The notes below the pieces were generated by a model. That model ran no database searches and was not told the DNA's origin. It saw only the letters and a list, made by a program, of their open reading frames with translations. Below are positions 22,401-33,946 of a stretch of 64,000 bases of DNA, in pieces (the first letter of the stretch is position 1; each line of letters begins with the position of its first letter). This DNA is from Pocillopora verrucosa (taxonomy: Eukaryota > Cnidaria > Anthozoa > Scleractinia > Pocilloporidae). The stretch is taken from assembly GCF_036669915.1 (NCBI RefSeq), contig NC_089321.1, positions 9,738,914 through 9,802,913 on the forward strand, read 5' to 3'. The translations under genes and the position numbers were made by a program.

Positions 22401-23318
22401 GAATATCGAGCAATGAGAGACGTATTATGCGTAGTTAATACCTATGTTTATTTACAACTGTTAGAAAAACTATTTCAGAGTATTATTCCGTCGACCAAAG
22501 TTGAAAAAGCTGATGAAAAAGCTAGCAAAAGCGATTTGCTTCGCCGAGTAATTCCCCGCCCTGAATTTAACGACAAAATTACAACGAAGTACGCAGAGGA
22601 AAGTTACAAACTATTTGATCAGGATAGGAAGCCTGGAAATACATTAAAATCGAGTTCTTACCGGCAAAAGTCGTTCTTGATTTGCTTCCAATCTTTTCTT
22701 GAACTTTAAGCCTGTCCTCTACGCATCATCTGGCCTTCGTCGAATTAAGACAAAAACAGCCATTTTGGATGGCGTTTGGAGGGAATTTTAACTCTCGAAA
22801 GCTTAGGAAACCTGCAAAAGCGAGCTCTGGAAAAGCTGCAACACGTGAGCGAAGCGAGTTTATGAACAACTACAGAGTCTCTGAAGTTTCCAGTACTATT
22901 GGGTATTGAAAAAAGCGGCGAAACTTGGAATGAACGTGAAAATTTACCTTTTAGGGTTGTTTGGTGCGATATTGAGGAAAGAAGGGCGAAGGAAAGCATA
23001 AGGCGCATGTGGTACGTGACGTCACAGAATTGTAAAACAATGCCTCGTGAAATAATCAAAAGTAAACTGACTCGCTACGCCACGAGTTACGGTGAAGAAT
23101 TACCACTTTCATCTCATTACTCCTCCCCCCAAATTCTCGCCAGTTGGCGACCGGAAAAGCTTCATAGACAACAATTTTCCTTCTTGAGAATTCTCAAAGG
23201 TTATCTGCTCGGATCACGAACCAAAAGCTGGCCTGACCGAGAAAAAATTTCGTCTTGAAATTCGCCGGTTGGTAAAAATGGCCCTAAAGGAAAACCCGTG
23301 GCTGTGCTCTATGTAAAT
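22392..23318 (+). pseudogene. Possible divergent gene or gene relic, unrecognised
   Basis: I do not recognise this. An ATG at 22392 opens a 105-codon frame (to 22709) with charged, non-repetitive sequence, e.g. LLRRVIPRPEFNDKITTKYA. After stops, the same frame is open again at about 22865-23258, with RVVWCDIEERRAKESIRRMW. A second frame is open through the gap (about 22722-22908), and a third near 23200-23318 ends with LTEKKFRLEIRRLVKMALKE then a TAA. Such a chain of gene-like frames on one strand fits either a small multi-exon gene whose introns I cannot place or a decayed copy. Acceptor-like CTACAG occurs at about 22876. Orientation is divergent from BAZ2. Confidence 0.3.
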
Positions 23319-23319
23319 T

Positions 23320-24906
23320 TAGCAAAACTTAGTATTTTTAAAGTTTCAAGACTTTCCCAGTGATTTTTTGCCTGGATTTGGTGACGCGAGTAGGACGATT
23401 TCGATTCGTAATGGTTGCATCGGTTTCAGAGCTTTCCTCGTTGTTTGAGGAACTTGAAAAAAACGCACCACAGATCGAGTGGTTTTGCCCGCTATAGTTG
23501 GTCTAAAAATACACTAGATCACAGTATGATAGACTGAGCAAACCAGTACTGAAATAGTCCTAATATATGGCACCGTATTTCAAACAGCTATACACGGCGA
23601 ATCCAAGAGAAATATAATCAAATTTTAAATGAAATACCCGAAGATTAGGAACTTAGAAGCGAGACGGGAAAATCAAGTAGTGTGATTGTCACAAATCTCA
23701 AATTACCTCAGGAAATATTGTCGCTTCACGCTTCTGGAACTCAAGGTTAGCTCTTTTCCATCGAAATTAAAGGGACAAAACGTGTAAGAATTTAAAAATG
23801 CAGCTTTTTCATTATTTAAACATTATAGTCAGGTAGGGTTTTATATGGGGAATTTATTTCCTTTCGCTGACACGAATTTAACTGGAATAGTGTATAAACA
23901 GTAACAATAATTTGAGGAGGCTATTTATAACGATTGACGATTTGAGGAGAGAGAGATCGCCGAGCGCCACGCGAAAAGAGTTTTTCGACCACTAATTATG
24001 GCGCGCATAACTGGTTACGCGAGATGTAAAGTTGATTTATGTAAAACACTCAAGAACATGAATTCTCTCAGGGATGTAAAAATATTACGAACTCGCGAGC
24101 CGCGAGCCCGTGTTAAATAACAGAGTCATTACCCGTAAATCTATTGAAATCTCGCTCGCTGATTGGCCAGAATTCAATACACATATTTGCATTTTGTGCA
24201 CTTCGTTCGTCATGTGTCAAAACTAGACAAAAAGAAAACCCAAACAATGCACTTAATTGGCGCAACGTCCATCTCGGCTTTACAGCAGTAAAGCGTTCAG
24301 TAAACCGGGAGTCAGAGTCTCTCAGAAACCGACTGAAAGGGATTACACGACTTATCCAGAAATTCAAATTTCTCGTGGGTTCTACTCGAAACTTACGCGC
24401 GATGTAGGAAATAATCGAATGATCGATCGAGAAGCTAAAATTACTAGAACTTAGTCTAAGGAATTTTGGACGAGATCAAGAACTAAACAGAAATTTTCGA
24501 AATTGTAATTATCTTATGAATTGTTATTTTTTATTTCATGTTTTTCGAATGCTTTATAATTCAATGTTAGAGGCTGCAGAACTTCATGCAAATTTTTTTT
24601 TTCAGCGCGGCTGATCAACTCAATTTGCCTTAAAATTGCAGAACAAGATGATACAGAACGGTTTGACGAAAGAAGCGATGAAAAATTTTAGATTCTTTAC
24701 TTCAGCCGAGAAGAGAGGCATTATAGTAAGCAGAGTCAAATCAATCAAACTTTCAAGTTCAACATTTTCAGGCTGATAAGAATAATGCCGAAAATTCTAG
24801 AGCAAATTTATGGATCCTCGAGTCAGAGTTGCACCTCCTGGAGATTTTGAATCTAGCAGGAAAATGACTGTCTTATCTAAGTGATTCAAAACCATTCTTT
24901 TCTTTT

Positions 24907-24956
<50 letters not shown>

Positions 24957-26160
24957 TTAATTCCTCCCCGACCAACAAGTGGCGTCTTTGTAATCATTTC
25001 CGGTTTGGTCAGGTGTTCTCAGTAACACGACTTTAACCAATTCAAGGCTGCTTTGTTCGCCGCTTAACAGTCACAACAAAAGAATGTTTATTTAGGCATG
25101 GCGGTGGATTAGAGTTTTATTATGTTATTTCAAGTTTTAATCAACTAAAATTAAAGATTTCGCTGTATAAATCTTGGTTTGTAACGATGTGAATCTGGTT
25201 CTTTAAACAGTTCAACGAATGTTGCTTCGCGGAGGCCCTCTTTTCGTGATCACGATCTTGCGAGATTATCGTGTTTGAAGCCTAAACTATTTAACACTCC
25301 ATGAGAAAGAAAGATTTCCGGTTTAAGATGGCTGTCTTGCACGCGACAAATCACTGAAGAGGATCTGAGACGACAAATATAAATCTCGAGTGTATAAAGC
25401 TTCCAGTTTCAGCGAGTAAGGGAGAAGAGGCTAAGAGCAAAGCGCAAAACGGAAAGGGAAGCTTAAAATAAAACCGCTAACCACTTCGCGGTGGAGGTCT
25501 GCCTTTGGTAATCAATTACGCATGCGCAGAGTTGACTGGTTGGACAATCAGCCTACGCACTAAATGGTAAGCTCGGAGTGGGGTTTATAAATTGACAAAT
25601 TCATATAATCATCGATTAGATTTTTACCGAAACTTAACGGAGCTGGCCCGAAATTGGTAAAAGTACGAGTTGAAAACTCTTTGATTAAAACGCGAGTTGC
25701 GTGCGAGGGGAGGAGCTCCTCCGCTTGCGAGTGACTCGCGCTTGCCTCTGTTCGCTAGAACAACGCAAAAAAAAGTTACGCCTGTTCCGCACACTGTATG
25801 TTCTGGACTCAACTGTGATGAGACTGCAAGCGATCAGATACCTCTTAATATATACGAGGAGCATGTAAATCAGCCAATTAAATTTTTTTTTTGTTATTTG
25901 CCTTTCCTTGCTTCGCTCTTTTAGGTTGAAAAATTGTTGGCCTGTAAGGTGCTCGCGTGCTCTGTTACTCCTGGTCTTATGTGTGACTTATGCATCACGT
26001 GTCCACGTTGGCAACATCAATCAAAACAATAACAATTTTAAAAAAAGGAAAATTAATTAAAGTTTCCTTCTGAATGGGAAATATGAATCATAAGTCCTTG
26101 CTGTGTTTGGTGCCACTCTGTCTCGTACGTTTGCAGCGGTGAAAAACATTTTATCCAAGA
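23320..26160. other. Intergenic stretch without a supported gene
   Basis: Mostly AT-rich unique-looking sequence. It holds a 40-base poly(T) run near 24909-24948, and near 25690-25760 a GC-rich palindromic block (ggggaggagctcctcc next to gcgagtgactcgcgc). No open frame has splice context or family features. Confidence 0.5.
24909..24948 (+). repeat. Poly(T) tract
   Basis: Nearly pure T run of about 40 bases. On the minus strand it would be the poly(A) tail of an inserted retroelement or a microsatellite; no body is evident on its 3' side. Confidence 0.85.
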
Positions 26161-26165
26161 GTCCG

Positions 26166-28944
26166 TCATGACTGACGGCATCTGCGTTCAGCTGGTTGTC
26201 CAGTGGCTCCTGGCTGACAGTCTTTCTCCGGCGTGGTACTTTTTATAGTGGACAGGTTACTTATTCTTCCACTTAGAGCTGATGAACCCTGGAAGAGACA
26301 ACAATAACACAATGCTGAGCAACCACGGGTGCATGTCTAGCCCCCCCCTCTCCCCCACACAGCGAATAACACTGTCAATATTAGAATTAAAGAAAGATAA
26401 AAAGGCGGGATCTAGATGCACGTATCGACCGATCGATTCAAAGGCCAGTTGAGGACGAACTGCCAGAGGGTAAGAATTTCGTAGATGGGGTGAGCTTGTT
26501 AAGCCCAAATTTGATGTGAAAATTTCTATTTCCCCTACAGAACTGGTTGATGGGTTTTTCTTTTCATGAATACTGGAATTTTTCATCAGGAAATTTTGTT
26601 ATTTGCGTTCAGATTTCTTTTACCACGCCTGAACCAACAATTTCTTTTACCACGCCTGAACCAGGTTCAATAAGCAGCCGTTGTTCAGGAAATGAGCCTG
26701 CACTCCCCAACTCGAAGGCGCAGCATAATCGAGCCGACACAATCCCCCGCTTTATAATTTTTTTTATTTTAAGGAAGGAATCATAAAAACTTTTACAGAT
26801 TCTATTCAGTACCGGTTGGCTCGTTTGTATATCCCTCCATATCACAAGCTCCTTGGTTATGTCAACACCCTCCTGCGCAAGTTCAGCGAGTGGTAATAAC
26901 ACATCACCGATAACCTTTTGTCTTAAGTACCGGTCAAATCCCATAACACAGAACTGGAGGGTCTGAAGCTGCAGCTCTTCGTAGCTCATCTCGATTTCAA
27001 AAGACTTGTGACGTCGGCGCCGGCGACGGGACATCAGGCGCATTCTCTGCTTTGACTCTTCCTAAGGCGATACAGTTTGAAAATTTAACAATTTTCATCG
27101 GGTGTCATAAGTAATTCAGGATTGGATTAGTTTTCCGTCACATCGCCCTGTAATTGGTTCAGAAAACTTGCGCCACCCTCTAAACTGATCACATGACAAA
27201 TTAGCACCAATCGCATCGTGGCCATTCAAATTTCCCGCGCTTCGGTCAATTCGTTCGTTTTTTGTTCAATTTAAGTCTATGTTGACTTTACCTTTGTTGC
27301 TATTGGCTACTGTGATAAAATTTTTTTGCCTTCGAGAAGTCTCAAATGATTCTCACTTTATTTTGGTTTCCTCTAAAAAAATTCCTCGAACTTCTTAATT
27401 TTTTCCAAATTTTTGGCAAATTCGTCATTTGTTTTTGCGCGGGATATTAACGCGCAGCTAACGAAAGTTGATCATTTGCACATGCCTTTTTTTATGATCT
27501 CGGTGTTGTCAAAGTTGGCATACCTTGATACCAATAAAGTCCTATACGGGGGCACTGTGGGGCACAGTAATTAGTCTTCTAGATTTTTCACCACCTGATA
27601 CAAATTAACCAATCATATGGCCAATCACCAATCATACGTCATCTTGGCTTCCAAGATGGGGACTTGATTTATAACTCAATCTCATTGTCACACAAATTTG
27701 GGGAGTAAAATGTAGCATATCTTAGCGAGTCGAACGCCGCCAAAGTCACCCTGTTTTAGGGTTTCGATTAAAGCTGCTGAAAATAGTCTGAGGGCTCAAG
27801 AGACCCCGAAAACCGTGCGCTGTTTGTTGTTCGTTTTTACATATCAAACCTCTATTAGAGGGGACCTCCCGGTTTCATTGTTACTTTCTCACCTGCTGAG
27901 TGAGTTGAACGTCGGCGAACGTGAAGATTGAGTCGTAAAACTCGTCGTCGTCTTCGTCAAGGCTACTGCCCTCAGATATGTTCTGAATGTCAATAAGCTG
28001 AACTTCCAGGAAACCACTATATAAAATTAAAAACCTTTGTCATTATCATGCGTTGGGAAAAAGCCGTGTCGTAAATTGTAAATTGTAGATTTGAAAGCGA
28101 GAGGAAAATGACTCCGTCGGATGAACAAACATCGCTAGCTGAAAAGCTCTCTCTTTAGCCTGCACAAAGCAGGCGCTCAGCAAGGGCACGAGAAACACGC
28201 ACGCGCGAAAGAGAAACACCCGTGCGCGATTATTCAAGCACGTTAAGTCACAAAGACGTCTTACCTAGCTTGGTGATACTGGATTGAAAATTTAAGCTTC
28301 GGGGCTTCATCTCGATTCTGTGAAAAAATAAATAATAACATTCTCTAAAGAGCAGCGGGCGGACACAATGTCAAGAAGAAGTTTTCAAGTCTGCAATAGC
28401 GTTTCTTGCCAGACAAGTTTGGTTAGTTAGGAGCGCGGAAGGAGGTGCGAGACGACCGCGAGGGCGAATCGCCTACGAAGGGAGGAGCGCGAAACAAATA
28501 TGGTATCTTAAGCGACACATTGAAATATGAAAGTTGGAACAACTAAAACGATGGCGTGCGTTCAAGCGCCACTTTTTAAAGTGTCACGTTTTCACGCGTG
28601 ATTCGTGCTAGCGGCACGAACCACCGCGTGCCGCAGGCTAGCATTTAGATGGCTTGACACTCACGCACCCCTTTTTCACGTTGGGGTGGTTTTGGCGTTG
28701 AAAAGGAGAACGGCATCCGAGGCGAAGGCTGAATCTCTATTCCAACAACATCTCCCATTCTCCCTGGAACCCAAAATTCCGTGCTCTCGATCACAGGAAT
28801 TCCTTTACTCCGCAGCTCAGAAGACGTTGGAAGACGGCGACGCCTTCTTCCCTTTCTTCTTAAGATGAGGAGACATGACACCAATCCAGCAAACAGAAGT
28901 GACAAGATCACAAAGGGAAGAGCGTAGACAAGTGTTGTGTCCAT
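26166..28944 (-). CDS. Synaptotagmin-like protein 1, TM plus single C2, about 274 aa
   Basis: Five exons with matching phases: 28669-28944, 28265-28317, 27893-28016, 26813-27061 and 26166-26288. The ATG is followed by a membrane helix (about residues 7-28, VYALPFVILSLLFAGLVSCL), a stop-transfer LRRKGRRRRR, then a linker and one C2 domain (about 93-235) beginning KLKFSIQYH and ending VIGDVLLPLAELAQEGVDI. No C2B follows; the chain ends with a short Ser/Thr-rich tail and TGA. The domain is odd: a DEDDDE run lies where calcium loop 1 should be, and a six-Arg run replaces the usual loop before SFEIEMSYEEL. The canonical aspartate pattern is not kept, so calcium binding is doubtful and phospholipid contact through the Arg run is an inference. 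Synaptotagmins anchor in vesicle or plasma membrane and act in exocytosis. Confidence 0.8.
26609..26664 (+). repeat. Two tandem 24-bp units
   Basis: The unit tttcttttaccacgcctgaa occurs twice in a row in the last intron of the gene at 26166-28944. Confidence 0.8.
27115..27255 (+). repeat. CCAAT-rich dispersed repeat copy
   Basis: Carries gtaattggttcagaaaactt, the atcacatgaca block and a shortened ttcccgcgcttc end, as in 7430-7610. It lies in an intron of the synaptotagmin-like gene at 26-29 kb. Confidence 0.6.
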
Positions 28945-29049
28945 ATTCGCGACGATGTTATGGTAACATCTGACGGGCTTGCCTTTAAAACGTAAAAGTT
29001 TATCACTTTATATACAATAAATGAGGTACTTTCAAAGCCAACAACTGAG

Positions 29050-29266
29050 TTAACCCTCTAACCCCTAAGAGTGATAAGCATCTAATATCTCCCAACAGTG
29101 TAGCTGCTGAATAAAACATTAAGGTCATGAGAATGAAGAAAATGATCACGAGCTCCACAAGCTCCTAATTGTTAGGCAAACTCTCCGTGCAAGTACCATA
29201 GGCGATGTATAGAGAACAGTGTGAAGAACTTGCATACTGATGTTCGTGAGGAAAGGATAAGGTTAG
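29050..29266 (+). repeat. MITE-like element, TTAACCCTTTAACTCC family
   Basis: Starts ttaaccctctaacccctaag and ends gaggaaaggataaggtta. The interior (gataagcatctaatatctcc) belongs to the same subfamily as 14945-15156. It lies just upstream of the gene that starts at 28944. Confidence 0.65.
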
Positions 29267-29269
29267 TAA

Positions 29270-30470
29270 ACTGTTAAGCGCCTGCCTTCTGCTCACCTGG
29301 CGACAAATGCGGCTTTTATATCGAAGGAGCAACAAAAAAATGTCCAGAACTAAATTCGTAAATTACTTCTTATTCTTATCTCGTATTCATTGTGTTGAAC
29401 ACTCGCCAATTTAAACAAGGGCATCGAAAACAAAACCCCCACAAAAGAATTTAACAGATTGCTAGAATATATAAAATATTTGCGACTAACCTGAAATTTG
29501 TGGCAAAATATTTTGCGATAATATTAGAGAAATTCCAATGTAGAGAAGACGAAATTTCACGGATAACGTTTTGACGGGCGACGCGACCTTCCAAACAAGC
29601 GGAGATTGAAAACTTTTGCACGTGAATATGCTCTAGCAAAATGCGCAAATCTAATTGGTCTAGTTTGGTGAGTTTAGAATGACAATAGTCTTTTTTCCCC
29701 TGTGTCACAGAGCAAGTTTCTTGCATCCTGTTTTTCTTTTATTTGTGGTATTACCGGTACTTAAGTTCCTCGACAATCATGTGGAGTCGCTCTATGATCA
29801 ATCAGCGTATTTTTTCGAAAGAGATTTTCTTGTATTTCTGTCAGTCCTTGTAACTCAATAGTAGCGTATATCTTCTCTTAGATGGAAATACGGATCAGTG
29901 TCAGTGTCTCAGTAACTGCGCACCTACCCCTCCCCTAACCTTAAAAACATTGTCCTGATAAAAAGTTAAGGCCACCTATTATAACAAAGTTTAGCCGTTG
30001 TTTAACAAAATCGCGTTCTAAACTATCTTGAATTTAGCTGAATCTTTTATCTGGACATTAATTTTTGTGAAAAGTGTCTAGAGGACCGAAATTTATTCAA
30101 TGAAAACAAGCCTCTTATCGAGAATACCTACGGCCCACCACTTGCATAAAACCGTGGTTTGGGTTAGACCTCGCAAAAATAACCGGCCCTCAGTTGTTCA
30201 GATACTGATATTGATCCTGTAAAACTATTGCATAGTGGGAAATCAGCCAAGCCACAAGAAATAGTGTTTTAAAATTCTTTATTTAAAAGTTAAACTTAAA
30301 CAATTATACACAACTTTCATGCCTTTTACAAGTAAAATACTTTGATAATTTATCAATGGATAAACTAAATGATGATTTTTGAGCAAATATCTACAACATA
30401 TAAAGTATCAGCGAGTAAAATTTGACAATAATTTTCCTACAACTCACGGACACAATCCGCTAAACACTTT
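29270..30470. other. Intergenic stretch
   Basis: AT-rich sequence between two synaptotagmin-like genes. A minus-strand AATAAA sits at 30278-30283 and another at 30478-30483; either could end the upstream gene at 31205. I see no gene here. Confidence 0.4.
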
Positions 30471-30630
30471 ACATTATTTTATTTATGTTTGTTATGCCAA
30501 TATATCAGTCATTTTCGATTGACTTTTTCCCGTGTTCTTCTTGGTTGCACGATTTTAAGCCATCAGTCATGTGTTCCCCTTTCTCGTTTTGATTGATAAT
30601 AAAATGAGTAAAGTGAACACAGTAGACAAA

Positions 30631-30914
30631 ACAGTGGTCAAACGTCGAGCGTGTGTAAGAAGATCAATCTCGGCTCGCCGCGCGCCAATTTCCGGCCCAA
30701 AATTTCCAAGGAAAACAAAAGAAACTACTTCCCTCACGAAAAAAATGGGTGGAAAATGGAAAAGTTCAAAGAAATCTGTAAAAAGAAAAAAAAGTTAAGA
30801 AAAGGAAAACTTCGTCCTTGGTCCTCGGTCCTAAAAGCCTGAATGCATGCTACCTAGCCACGACTCCAGCGACTACAACGTTCGCACATGCGCAGACGTT
30901 TGACCGCTGTGTAA
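30631..30914. mobile_element. MITE with CAGYGGTCAAACGT inverted ends, about 285 bp
   Basis: The left end reads ACAGTGGTCAAACGTC and then gcgtgtg. The right end read in reverse is ACACAGCGGTCAAACGTC and then gcgcatgtg. The ends match over about 20 bases with few mismatches, and the interior has no coding capacity. The same ends bound 35161-35553, and the left half recurs at 43861. Confidence 0.82.
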
Positions 30915-31204
30915 AAAGTGTGCGGTTTAGACAAAATAATGGTAACAAAAATTTGGGCCTGTCTTGTTGTCAAATTTGAACATCTAATAGACCTAAACTA
31001 TAACAATAAGATTATCCACTTTTGATCCCCATTCAAATTCGCCCTCATCAATTATAATATGATAGAAATCTGGAGCTCAAAATCTCATTGTTAAATAGCA
31101 GGTCTGTGAAGAAGGCCCGTCATATACTTTTTTACATTGTAATCAATGACAGAAAAACCATGTATAAAATCAGTTCGAATAAAATACGTTTAAAATAGGC
31201 CGAT

Positions 31205-33563
31205 TCATTCTTTCCGGGGTCTAGATATGTAAACACACAGAGATACCTCTCTCAAAATGTTAAAACCATGTGTTCCAAGTTCTGCGAGAAGAACGCTGAC
31301 TTCTCCAACTGACTTGTATCTAGATATGCAGTCGTAGTCAAGAATCTCAAATAGAAGCCTTTGTTGTTGAAGCTCTTGATATTCGATATCAAACTCGTAT
31401 GTCTCATCGAAGACTGGGTTCGAGGTCTCTCTACGCACTTTAGAGATGTAAACTCGCTTGCGGCTTGGGACGAGTTGTGTTTTGACGAACACATCCGGGG
31501 GATCGTCATCATCTTTTAGCGGTAAATCCCGGGCACTAGCAAGTTTGACGAGCAGAACAGATCTGCGAGAATACAAGTCGAAACTTTCTTGTACAGATTT
31601 ATAAAAGTTAAATATGTAAGAAAATTATTCTTCGTAGAATCAGCAGGTATGGCTACGAGGATTCTTGGGGGAAAAGTAGGGCTGTGTCCCTCTTTGTCGA
31701 GGAAAACTGATACTTTGTGACGGCAAAGTAATTCAGAATACCCTTAAATGCCATCGAAACTCAAGAGTAATACCCCGTTATGGAAAATACAGCTCACACA
31801 CGTCCAACAAAGTGTACTTATCAGCTGTGTGGGAGAGCCGTGCGGGAAAATTTTTGTCTCGAGGTCATGGTGCACGAACGAACCGAAGGCCAACCGAAAG
31901 CAGCCACGAACCGAAGGCAGCTAGCCCCATTCGTCAAGACCTAGCCTGCAGAGCAGGCGTAATTTTGGCGAGCGAGTGCTCAGTAATTTCATAACGAATA
32001 TTATGGCTGTCGTCTTTGATTTTAATAACAGCGGAAGGCTGGGGAGAGAAATAAATTTGTACCAAGGGGGCGGTTGACGGTCAAAAATAAGAAGAGGGGT
32101 GGGAATGTAGTGGGGTCTTTTCGCCCTTCCCTTGCCCCCTACCCCTACCGTCCACTCTAACTGCAAATCAAACATGGCCGGTCGGATAAACGATCGCGAG
32201 CTTATAACGCTAGCTCGCACCAATAAGACACCTGCACTGCAGGCTAGTCAAGACCGATAGCTAAGTATTTTTGTGTCTAGCACGACCGAAATCAGTCAAT
32301 ATGCACTTCGCCATGTGACTGTCACTTTTTTCATGTCCATCTTTTCTTTCCTCAGATCGCGTCTCGCGGGGTCGAACGGCTTTCTCCGGCCCCGCTCACG
32401 CCCTCGCTCACCTCTTAACACTGACAGGTGTGTGCCGCACACAGGACTGTATGGGTCATTATTTGATGAAAGGTAATTTTGTTAGTTGAAGAGAAACGGG
32501 GTAGGACGTAAAGATCAACAAGATCCACTTACGATTTCGACGCATACTGGTAATGATAATGGAGAGTGAAAGTCAACCGGCCTCTTCCACCTTGATCCTG
32601 AAACAAATCAAACACAGGTCATATCCTTACTCGCGCGTAGTTGTCTCTTCTCTAAAAACGCGCGCGGATCACATTCAATAACTTGATGAAGAAGACTGGA
32701 AATGGTTCAGTTGCAAACCGAGAATAAGGCAGCCTTTGTTCTAAGTTTCGAGACTTTTACACGACATGGACTGTAAAGCTACCGTGACTGTATGTTTAAA
32801 AACAAGATTCACTAGTAATAGTGGTTGAGTTTCCAGTTGATAGTATATTGTCGTAAATCTGCTGAAATTAAATCTAAATTTTTCATAGAAAATTGCGTTG
32901 CTTTTTAAATCGGGTGTAATACAAAACAGACAAAATACTCTGATTTCTTAAGAGTATTCTGGAGTTTTTAGTATCAATTGTAACGAAAGCTCTTCTATGG
33001 GCCATTGGACAGTCTTCCGAAACTTTTTCTTCTCTTTGCAGGAGTAAATTAGCTAGAAACCGTAACACTTGAAAATTCGCAAACATTTTTTGCCATGAGC
33101 CGAAGAGAAAAGAAGTGTCGCGTTCGGCAATACCATTCCAATGGTCACGCACGCAATCAAACAGTAACCACGCACGCGTGCAATCACACGAGCAACAAGT
33201 TAATTGACATGCCTTTGTTTGCTCAGGTACAGCTGGTTGAACCATGGTTGTCTGCATAACGGGTAAACTTGTCTTCTTCTTGGGAAGCCATAAACTCTTA
33301 ATATCCTTTCTCTTCTCTTTCATTTTGAGTTTTTCATCTTTTTCCTTCGATCCAGCTCTTTCTCTGATGGGCGAGTAAAGTCTCTTTTTCGACACTCCGG
33401 GGCTGTCGGATGTCAGAATGATGCTGGGGGGACACAGACCTACAGTCTCTGCATCAGTTCCAAGCTCTGCCCTCTTCTTGTAGATTCTGAAGACCAGATA
33501 GACGAGGGCTACAAAGACACAGACGCCAGCTACGATGGAGATAGTAACAACATATCCGTGCAT
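31205..33563 (-). CDS. Synaptotagmin-like protein 2, TM plus single C2, about 251 aa
   Basis: Three exons: about 33231-33563, 32533-32597 and 31205-31562. The ATG at 33563 opens MHGYVVTISIVAGVCVFVAL, one membrane helix (about residues 5-27), followed by a Lys-rich linker. The exon 1 donor is uncertain: the phase-0 GCT/GTACCT is used here, but a later TGC/GTGCGT also fits. The C2 domain starts GRLTFTLHYHYQY, then LVKLASARDLPLKDDDDPPD, RRETSNPVFDETYEF and EILDYDCISRYKSVGE. Of the four C2 proteins here it best keeps the acidic calcium loops (LPLKDDDD, PPDVFV, DYD). The frame stops at 31205 just after the C2; a GAG/GTATCT donor at 31247 could instead lead to an unseen last exon. It is the tandem neighbour of the gene at 26-29 kb. 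Confidence 0.74.
31941..32247. mobile_element. MITE with 20-bp inverted ends and target duplication
   Basis: Left end CTAGCCTGCAGAGCAGGCGT (31941-31960). Right end ACACCTGCACTGCAGGCTAG (32228-32247), its inverse with two mismatches. TCAAGAC flanks both sides (31934-31940 and 32248-32254), possibly eight bases if one shared C is counted. The interior has no transposase frame. It is about 307 bp, in intron 2 of the gene at 31205-33563. An 8-bp duplication would point to a hAT-type helper; the family assignment is an inference. Confidence 0.88.
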
Positions 33564-33689
33564 CTTTCAGCTAGAATGATGATACAAAATGAGAAATGTT
33601 TAAGTTAGGGTAAGAAATACAACAAGACAATTAAATCTCACACACGTAGCCCTCTCCCTAGGTGGGTTGGGCTTTGACCTACAATCATT

Positions 33690-33765
33690 AACTCCCCTCC
33701 CCTCCGCTCCCCTCCCCTCCGCTCCCCTCCCCTCCCCTCCGCTCCCCTCCCCTCCCTCACCCATC
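33690..33765 (+). repeat. CCCCTCCCCTCCG minisatellite
   Basis: Tandem C-rich units (cccctccgct alternating with cccctcc) just upstream of the gene starting at 33563. Confidence 0.88.
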
Positions 33766-33821
33766 GGACCCCAGTAATAAGCTTCAATACCAAGTGATAA
33801 CTTGGTGGCCAAGGCCCAGTG

Positions 33822-33946
33822 GTTCAACGGCCGGATAGCGCTATCTATCGGATCCATCGCTACCCGGCGGATACGTGTTAATAAAATGTACTGCGCTATC
33901 CACCGGATAGATATTTATCCAGGGTATAGCGTTATCTATCCTTCGC
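33822..33946 (+). repeat. Palindromic GGATAGCG...CTATCC repeat
   Basis: Repeated short inverted words (ccggatagcgctatc, ctatccaccggatag, gttatctatcc), shared with 48918-48998. This type forms many short hairpins. The mobilisation mechanism is not visible. Confidence 0.7.

Noticed and set aside
24797..24997. Minus-strand frame with a poly-Lys run.
   Set aside because: It comes from the poly(T) tract.
29451..29726. Minus-strand 91-codon frame between two synaptotagmin-like genes, tested as a missing C2B exon.
   Set aside because: It has no C2 motif and no suitable splice sites.
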